Positions 57,290 to 64,000 of a DNA stretch of 64,000 nt are shown here, piece by piece. The notes below the pieces were generated by a model. The model worked only from the letters and a program-made list of their open reading frames with translations, was not told where the DNA came from and did no database searches. Numbering within the stretch: position 1 is the stretch's first letter; each line of letters opens with the position of its first letter. Source of the DNA: Rhizopus sp. PT2906 (taxonomy: Eukaryota; Mucoromycota; Mucoromycetes; Mucorales; Rhizopodaceae); NCBI GenBank assembly GCA_025529335.1, contig JAMYHX010000223.1, forward strand, positions 1-64,000, read 5' to 3'. The translations under genes and the position numbers were made by a program.

Positions 57290-58795
57290 TTGTATAGTAC
57301 AAATTAAGCGTACTACTTACATAATACGGTCTAAATAATCGCGTGTGTTGTGGTTTGTCATGTTGTTTGAAGGCACATCTAGTTTAAATTCCGGTCCATA
57401 GTACTCAAAATAGTTATTGTATGGTAATTCTTGCTCTGTTAAATCTTCCCCTACAGCCAGACCAGTCTCAAACGTCCAAGTTCTAGCTACGTTTCGAATT
57501 GTGTATCCACCACCACCAACCATCATCATTGGTATATTGAACGATTTAATGAATTCTACACAAGAAGCATGACCACGCATAGACAAATTAAAGCAGCCTA
57601 AGCGATCACCTGATAACGAATCACCACCGCATTGAAGGACGACAGCTCCTGGCCTGTACCAATCCATGATGTGCTGAATAACAGGTTGAAACACGCTTTT
57701 ATATGTTTCATCATCTATACCATCTCTCAAAGGCACATTTACTGCATAGCGTTTGCCCTTTCCTAATCCTGTATCCTTTATATCGCCTGTTCCAGGGAAA
57801 AACTCACCAAATTTATGAAACGAACATGTCATGACACGATCTGTTGTATAAAATGCTTCTTCAACACCATCACCATGGTGAACATCAATGTCCACATACA
57901 GCACTCGTTGATGATATCTATGTATCTAGTTATATTCTTGTTCTTATTTTTCACTATATTACCTTAATAGCTCCAATATACCAAGCACAATATCATTCAC
58001 GTAACAGAAACCACTGGCTTCTGTCTTTTTTGCATGGTGAAGTCCTCCAGACCAGTTGATGGCAATATCTGCTTCACCATTTAGTAACTTATTGGCAGCA
58101 CCTTTTTTTTTTAACATATCAGCAATGATGATCTTATATATTTTGTTTCCTTGTTACCAATTGATCCGCCTGCTGATATAGAACAAAATTCAAATAATCC
58201 TTCAAATACTGGACAATCTTCACCAACATTGACTAGAAAAAATAATAATAAATATACAGCTTGTTGTTGTTTAAACGAGTCTTACATCGTGCAATGCCTT
58301 GTTCAAGACCACCATGCTGCAGAGCAAGAGTTTCTAAATTGTCAGGTGTCACAGTCTGCAGAAAGTTGACATATTCATCAGAATGAAAACGAGTCATTTG
58401 AAAAGCACTACACCGTGTTGGTTTCTATGTTGTAAAGTAGATGTCTGTTAAAAGCTGTCTCTCTTTCTCTTTTTCTTGCTTTAATTCACTGGATTGAACT
58501 TAATCTTACAACAATGTCTAATTTCTTGTAAAGGCCATAATTCACAACCATATTGTGAACCATGTGCATACGCTTTGGTTTCATGTAATGTCCTATTGTG
58601 TGTATAAGTATAACTATTGAAGTATATTTTTTTACATTTTCTGCTTTACCAGGTCCATAGTTAAAATTACCCACATCGTCTATGATATGAAAAGTTATTA
58701 AGGTCATTCATTTTGAGGGAAAGCTAATAATTACGATCATAAAAGTATGATACTCTCTTTTTTGCACAATTGGCAAGACTATAAGAATTAGACAT
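56997..58795 (-). CDS. RPD3: Class I histone deacetylase (RPD3/HDAC1-like)
   Basis: Nine exons (58795-58735, 58679-58650, 58592-58510, 58424-58286, 58232-58158, 58101-57963, 57917-57321, 57241-57102, 57031-56997) encode 432 residues. Active-site motifs are complete: NWSGGLHHAKK, DIDVHHGDGVEEAF, and GGGGYTIRNVAR with the catalytic Tyr. VSYFYDHDVGNFNYGPGH and HYMKPKRMHMVH form the usual N-terminus. The C-terminal tail is shorter than in yeast Rpd3 and acidic (EGEDSEAEEAD). If the last intron is not spliced, the frame ends at 56977 with an unlikely tail. Acts as the catalytic part of Sin3/NuRD-type corepressors. Confidence 0.95.
57247..57282. repeat. (GA)18 microsatellite, (CT)18 in the HDAC transcript
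   Basis: A perfect dinucleotide repeat placed directly before the TTTAG acceptor of an HDAC intron on the minus strand, so the repeat itself forms the polypyrimidine tract. Confidence 0.9.
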
Positions 58796-59133
58796 TGGGT
58801 GCTTTCTTAAATAAAAGAGAAAAAAGAGAGAAAAAGAAAAAGAAGGTATATGTTTGTATTATAATTTAAACTCAGGTGTGGACGATTAAAACAGTGTGAA
58901 GCATAAAAGGAAATGATAATCTCTGTGACCGAGAGATTTGCTTCTTTTTAAGCCAACTATAGAGTATATGTAAACATATTGGCTTATGGTGAATAGAGTG
59001 TACGTCAATAAACTGAAGTGAGATTAATGACTGCTTTTATTCTCTCTCTATCATGCAAACCATTTGCATGTATTATAATAAATACTATATCTTTTAATGA
59101 TGTACTGGCTTAGATCCTATGAGTTAAAGAAGA
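58796..59133. promoter_or_regulatory. Upstream region of the histone deacetylase gene
   Basis: 338 bp between the HDAC start and the ferredoxin stop, both on the minus strand. An A/G-rich tract (58812-58850), pyrimidine-rich in sense, precedes the HDAC ATG. CATGCAAACCATTTGCATG (59053-59071) is a near-perfect palindrome. No gene. Confidence 0.45.
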
Positions 59134-59841
59134 TCAGTCTCTTGTATGTGAACCAATGCTTATATAAGATGTACCATCCACTCTCATATTTCTAGTTGCT
59201 GAAGGAATAGTCACAGTTAAGCCATCTAACTCTTTACACATTTGTATTTGACAACCCAAACGAGATCTATTAAGAATGAATATTAATCTCTTTCTCTTTC
59301 TCATTTTCTTTGTACTTACGTCTCTGTTAATCCAAATGCTAAATCCAGCATATCATTCTCCTCATCCGTAGGTTCTTCCATCTTGTCATAATATTCTGGT
59401 TCGCAAATAACATGACAGGTAGAGCATGCCAGTGATCCTTCACAAGCACCTAATCATATATATACAATGTAAGCATTCTACAGTCTTCTTTATATAAATC
59501 ATTTACACTCAAGTTCAATATCATATCTTTGTGCAAGATCAAGCATTGTATCTCCTTCTGTTGCTTTAACATCAATCTTTTCTCCTTCTGGTGTTATAAA
59601 ATGTACGGTATATGGGCTATTCATAGGTTGTCAGTTTTACTACTTTCAGACTAGAGTTATGTGACATTACCCTTCACCTCTAGCAATTCCTTCTTTGCCG
59701 TGCCATAAAGCTACACTATGTTTATACTTGGTTGCTATGTTTACTGAATATCATACCTTGTGCAGAAGAGAAAGGTCTAACTGAATTAATAATAGAGGGT
59801 TTATAAATAACCTTGCTTGTAAATAAACGCAGTAAAGACAT
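59134..59841 (-). CDS. YAH1: Mitochondrial adrenodoxin-type [2Fe-2S] ferredoxin
   Basis: Exons 59841-59757, 59710-59671, 59616-59507, 59449-59320 and 59266-59134 encode 165 residues. The protein passes electrons for Fe-S cluster (and heme A) synthesis. The basic, Ser-rich N-terminus (MSLLRLFTSKVIYKPS) is a likely presequence. Cluster ligands are in ACEGSLACSTCHV (C-x5-C-x2-C) and the later GCQIQM cysteine. The phase of intron 3 makes the residue before the cluster loop a Cys (ECACEG) instead of the usual Gly. The rest (EEPTDEENDMLDLAFGLTE, TRNMRVDG) is standard. Confidence 0.95.
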
Positions 59842-60225
59842 TTTGTAAATAAAATGGAAGGGGCAGAGCTGTCCCAAAAAGAAAAAAAAAGTTTTAAAAA
59901 AGGCGGGGACTTTCGGATGACTTGATTGGATGAAATTTGGTCCGTTATTCTGACACTTGTGCTTGTGTGCTTTTTGAAGAGTGGACAATTGCACTTGACG
60001 CAAGTTGATATCACATTAAGTGTAAGTGTCTTTTCCTTGTATTGCTTGCATGAATCAACAATAAATCAATGCTTTCCTTCATTGATGACATGGTCCGATC
60101 CTGTTTAAAAATGATTAGATTTCCACACACGGTTTTGTCGTTGTATAGCTATAATATTCCAATTGTGAATAAAGGTTGTGCATCAAACATGCTGGTAAAT
60201 GCGTGCTTTTATAAATCCTGATCAA
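59842..60225. other. Intergenic region upstream of ferredoxin gene
   Basis: 384 bp. An open frame of 61 codons runs 59926-60108 on the plus strand without an ATG and without family resemblance. It might be an exon of the doubtful gene that follows, but no join could be established. The first ~40 bp are the A-rich leader region of the ferredoxin gene. Confidence 0.35.
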
Positions 60226-60478
60226 ATGAGACCTGCTCTCGTAGGCAAGAAAATAGTATCTGTATGCAAAAGCGTAATAGCTCTTGAAGTTCAAATTTCA
60301 AATGTATTGATGGTACCAACAGTCCCTTTTAGACGAAAAAAGTGTGATACAATAATCAACGATCCTCTTTGGCAGGTATCCACTGTCATTATTGTCTTGG
60401 TGCTGCTGCCCCCAATCACAAGGCAAATGCAAACAGATGCAACATTTACGACCATCACAAAAACGTAAAAGTGTAGAT
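60226..60478 (+). CDS. Doubtful small gene, two exons
   Basis: An ATG at 60226 opens a frame with VCKSVIALEVQISNVLMVP and FRRKKCDTIINDPLWQ up to 60375; a GT-AG intron (60376-60436, GTATCC to AACAG) would join a second exon encoding MQHLRPSQKRKSVD and TGA at 60476-60478. The spliced end looks more protein-like than the read-through. There may also be an upstream exon joined through a CTCTCGTAG acceptor at 60244. Family unknown; it could be a gene relic. Confidence 0.3.
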
Positions 60479-60868
60479 TGACGAATTAAAAAAAATCTAT
60501 TGATGCGGATTCTCTTGGCGTGTTCAGACTAGTATTCTTGTTCATCAGTTACAACAAATCAGATATTAGTGTGCCAACTAGTGCCTTGGTCGGTATTTAC
60601 AGTTTTTAACCTCCTGCTTATTTGTGACGTTTTTTAATAAAATTTACCAGCTCCCACAGTCTCTCTTTTTGCGGGGTTAATTGAACCGAGGTTTGCGGTA
60701 CATGTGTAAGGCTTGAATGGATATCAAACTTTGGATTCTTATGTAAAAATGAACCAATTATTACAGCCATGTGAGACGGAGTAAATGTCATTTTTGACCT
60801 CCTTTTTATAAATCAACATTTAATACTTTCTCTCTCTCTCTTTTCTTTCTACTTTCAAAGGCACAAAG
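60479..60868. promoter_or_regulatory. Upstream region of the GDE1-like gene
   Basis: 390 bp. Ends in a pyrimidine-rich leader (TTTCTCTCTCTCTC, ~60823-60850) right before the GDE1 start. A CACATG-containing stretch and CATGTG at ~60700 are the only site-like features; none is claimed as a Pho4-type CACGTG site. Confidence 0.4.
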
Positions 60869-63800
60869 ATGAAGTTTGGAAAGACACTGTTGAATAACCA
60901 AATTCCTGAATGGTCAAGGAATTATATTTCATATAAAGCATTAAAGAAAGAGATCAAGGCTGCATCAAGTCAACTGCCTCCTCCAGAAGAATCCATTACA
61001 GGTTAATATCCTAATAAAGGTTATTGACTAATCTGAGGATATAACACACACAACTATAGCTGTATTCTTCAAACTGGACAGAGAACTAGAAAAGGTCAAC
61101 ACATTCTTTGTTTATAAGCAAAACTTAATTGATCGCCGCCTTTGGATTCTTGATGAAAAGTACGATAAACATAGAAAAGATGAATCAGATGAGCTTTCTC
61201 GAGCCTTGAAGGAAACACGCTCACAGATGAACAAACTGTTGTGGTTTGCAGAAATGAACTCGAAAGGATTCAGGAAAATGCTTAAAAAGTAACTATCAAC
61301 ATTTATACCACGTGACACGTCAGCAAACACTCACAACACATATAGATTGGACAAAAAATTAGGTTTGGAAACACAAGCAATCTATTGGGAAACAAAGGTT
61401 GCCGTCCTTCCATTCGCAACGCCTGTTCATTTGAAGGATAGTATCGAAAAGTTGAATGATTGGATCAATAATCTCTCCTGTCTCGAACAGCCCTCTGCCA
61501 ACACGAGTTCAACCCTCAAACTGGCTCGCTTTAAGTCAAATAATGAAGATATTTCATTGACTATTCAAAATGACAACGTTTCTGACCTGAAAAAGTTGTT
61601 AAAGGAAGGAACAAAGGTAAGCCGAGACTGAAAATAAATACTCTTTTTTAGTAACACCCTTTTGTTATACAAACAGATTGATGAAACACTATTAGACCTT
61701 GCCGTGGAACATCAATCAATCCAGTGTCTCGAATTTTTGAAAACAAAACTTGGCCTCGACCTGTTGAACCACAAGGACTTGAATGAGCGCAACTTACTAC
61801 ACCGTGTCTGCATCAGGTCATCTTCATCACTTGGTACTGTTGAATCTTTACTTTCTTTAGAACCAGAATTATCCATGCAAAAGGACTTTGCCGGTAGACG
61901 TCCTCTGCATTATGCTGCGGAATCAAATCACGCTCAGCTTGTGAACATGCTTCTTAACCACGCGATCAAGCATGGGCATTATACTATCAACACCGGATTT
62001 GCCGACCAAACCTGGCAGGACCGTGAAGGTTTCACTCCCTTGTTTTACGGTATTCTACACGGAAGTGCAGAGGCTGTAAAGGAAATGCTTGAAGTAGGCC
62101 ACATCACAGATATTGATGAACTGATTGCCTCTGGACAAAAATCGCCTCCCATCGAAACTGACGAGCAAAACGAATTCTTGCCTGACTTTGCTCGCTCGTT
62201 ACACCATCCTTCTTCTGTTGCTCTTGCATGCAAGCTTGGTAATCTCGACTTACTCAAGCTTTTGATCAGCAAAGGCGCTTCATCCGATTTAGCTGATGAG
62301 GATGGCGAAACACCCTTATTGTTTGCTATTCGAAGTCACTTTATCGAAGGTGTCAAGGTCTTGATCGATCAAGGTTGTGTCAATGTCAATTTGCCTGAAA
62401 AGATCAATGGTTGGACTCCTCTGATGGTAGCAGCTATCGAAGGGCACAAAGATATTACAGAGATACTACTTGCAGCAAATGCAGATAAAGACGCAATTGA
62501 TAATAACGAATGGACCGCTTCTGATCACGCCGTCTTTCGTGGCTTCTTGGACATTGGAAAACTAACCAAACCGGCGAATCCAACGCGCTACGTGAAACCT
62601 ACTGTCAACGCGCGTCTTTCAGGTGAGAAGAGTCCTCCAAGAAGGACATCCAAGGCTGTAGCCAGAGCAAGTCGTGTGTATGGCCACAAGTATCTCACGG
62701 ACCAATGCATGATCATCATCACCTTGGGATCCAACGATGTGCGCAACTCACTCTGCAGTAAGTTTATTGAACTGAGAAAATCATTCCTTGGTGAAGACCA
62801 GCACCGAAGACTGTCTCTGTCTGTCTCTGCTACAAATGCTTCTGGTGAATTTCCCATCATTGACTTACCCACGGATGATTTCCACAATCACTGGCCAGAA
62901 CCTATAGTCCTCTTTGCTGCCAGACCGGAAGAGGTCATCCTGCGATTTGACCTCATCGATACCTTTAGCTCGTCACGTAATAACAGTATCTTGGCTCGCG
63001 GAACCTCCGTTCTTGCAGCAGACTTTATCTTCAATAACTCCAAAGGTTTTCAAAATCAGACCGAAAGGGGTTCATTGCGTGGCCGTCTGACAGTGCCTCT
63101 GGTACAAGCCAAAGATCTCGAGTACGTCGGTACGTTGGGATTCGAGTATTTTGTTATTACACCATTTAAACACAAGAACATGCGTATTGGCGATCGCTAC
63201 ACTTACTACAAGTCGGTAGATACTCAAGTCATCGGACATCGTGGTTCTGGAATGAACCGAAAGGGATCACGACTTCAAGTAGGTGAAAACACAGTACTCG
63301 CGTTTGTGACAGCTGCCTCACTTGGTGCAGAATATGTTGAATTTGGTAAGCTTTAATTAATGTCGGGAAAGGATATTATGAATTCATTATAAAAAATAGA
63401 CGTTCAATTAACAAAGGACTTGGTTCCTGTTGTCTATCATGACTTTACTGTAACAGAGACAGGTTATGATATCCCTTTAAACTCTATCACTTTAGAGCAA
63501 TTCCTAAACCTTAGAAGATCCGGTCAGATCAAGGAGTACCATACAGGTATCAAAGAAGGCGCTCATGGCACAATCATTTCTACTCAGCGTATGAGCGGAT
63601 CCGTGGATGACTTTGCAGACTTTACCTCTTCTATTCCTTATACGGGTCGTATCAACCGATCTCTTTCGTTCACAGGAACGAGTTCCAACACAAGCAGTCC
63701 TAAACGACACAGCCCTATTGATCAAACGCGCTTTTCAAAGTCTGGTAAAATGAAGGGTAACGGCCCAGAGACGATTCAAGCACCATTTACCACCCTTGCC

Positions 63801-64000
63801 GAGACACTGAGAAGCGTTCCCAAATCAGCAGGCTTTAACATTGAAGTCAAATACCCCATGGTAGACGAAGCCGAGCAAGACGAGTTGAACCAATTCCAGG
63901 AAATCAATGTATACGTTGACACGATTCTTGAGTGCGTCTATGATAACGTGGAAGAGGATCGCCATATCATCTTTTCCTCTTTCCATCCTGAAATTTGCCT
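60869..64000 (+). CDS. GDE1: SPX-ankyrin-GDPD protein, glycerophosphocholine phosphodiesterase GDE1-like (partial at window end)
   Basis: Exons 60869-61001, 61060-61288, 61346-61616, 61677-63345 and 63400 onwards; the gene runs out of the window. An N-terminal SPX domain (residues 1-~165, MKFGKTLLNNQIPEWSRNYI, FFKLDRELEKVNTFF) senses inositol pyrophosphates/phosphate in other fungi. About six ankyrin repeats follow (~210-500: GRRPLHYAAESNHAQLV, GETPLLFAIRSHFIEG, GWTPLMVAAIEGHKDI), then a C2-like region, and from ~730 a GDPD domain with VIGHRGSG, GENTVLAF, DVQLTKDLVPVVYHD and NIEVKYP. Such proteins hydrolyse glycerophosphocholine; PHO81-type proteins share the layout but lack GDPD catalytic residues, which are present here. 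Confidence 0.95.

Noticed and set aside
1..64000. CRISPR arrays, phage, integrons, bacterial operons or rRNA/tRNA genes
   Set aside because: No regularly spaced repeats, no ribosome binding sites or prokaryotic gene layout, and no cloverleaf or rRNA-like sequence was seen; the window is a fungal nuclear segment.

Overview
The window looks like nuclear DNA of a Mucoromycota fungus, most likely a mould of the Mucorales. The support is AT-rich intergenic DNA, dense intron-rich genes with many short introns (mostly 45-65 nt, GTAAG donors, CTAAT/CTAAC-like branch sites close to the AG), pyrimidine tracts just upstream of start codons, and a gene set that fits early-diverging fungi (a WNK-type kinase, cyclin Q, a METTL16 homologue, a diverged beta-tubulin). 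No prokaryotic, organellar or viral segment was seen. All intron-exon models were built by hand from splice motifs, reading phase and family knowledge; wherever a multi-exon model is given, the exon lengths sum to a multiple of three.

Layout. 1-2.5 kb: the 3' end of a membrane protein gene, then AT-rich DNA without a clear gene. 2.5-13.3 kb: an unknown gene, HIBCH, a small membrane protein, carnosine/histidine N-methyltransferase (CARNMT1), LIS1, MED31, a new 7-exon gene that no single-frame ORF shows, and a small W-rich protein. 14.2-27.5 kb is very compact: an unknown coiled-coil gene, RIT1, METTL16, TRAPPC12, beta-tubulin, GGTase-I beta (CDC43), PMS1 and ALG5, with neighbouring coding regions separated by as little as 2-40 bp or overlapping. 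27.6-29.0 kb: a broken Tc1/mariner-like element. 29.1-40.3 kb: a Zn2Cys6 regulator, an AIG1-like membrane protein, a TMEM62-type phosphoesterase, a Qa-SNARE, RPF1 and cystathionine gamma-lyase. 40.7-42.1 kb: a fold-back repeat and a decayed mobile-element-like ORF. 42.5-64 kb: another hidden microexon gene, CNOT9, WNK kinase, UTP7, eIF5B, EMG1, a DDP1-type Nudix enzyme, cyclin Q, a class I histone deacetylase, mitochondrial ferredoxin, a doubtful small gene, and a GDE1-type SPX-ankyrin-GDPD protein cut by the window end.

Together these are housekeeping functions: ribosome biogenesis and translation (RPF1, UTP7, EMG1, eIF5B), RNA modification (RIT1, METTL16, EMG1), transcription and chromatin (MED31, CNOT9, HDAC, Zn2Cys6 factor, cyclin Q), trafficking and cytoskeleton (TRAPPC12, Qa-SNARE, LIS1, beta-tubulin), mismatch repair (PMS1), Fe-S metabolism (YAH1), and phosphate/inositol phosphate metabolism (DDP1-like, GDE1). 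I see no new multi-gene system. The most notable observations are a 38-bp head-to-head RIT1/METTL16 pair, a 14-bp coding overlap of METTL16 and TRAPPC12, beta-tubulin carrying Tyr167, Ala198 and Tyr200, two GC-AG introns with the same GCAAGT donor, exons of 12-23 nt, and two spliced genes hidden among microexons.
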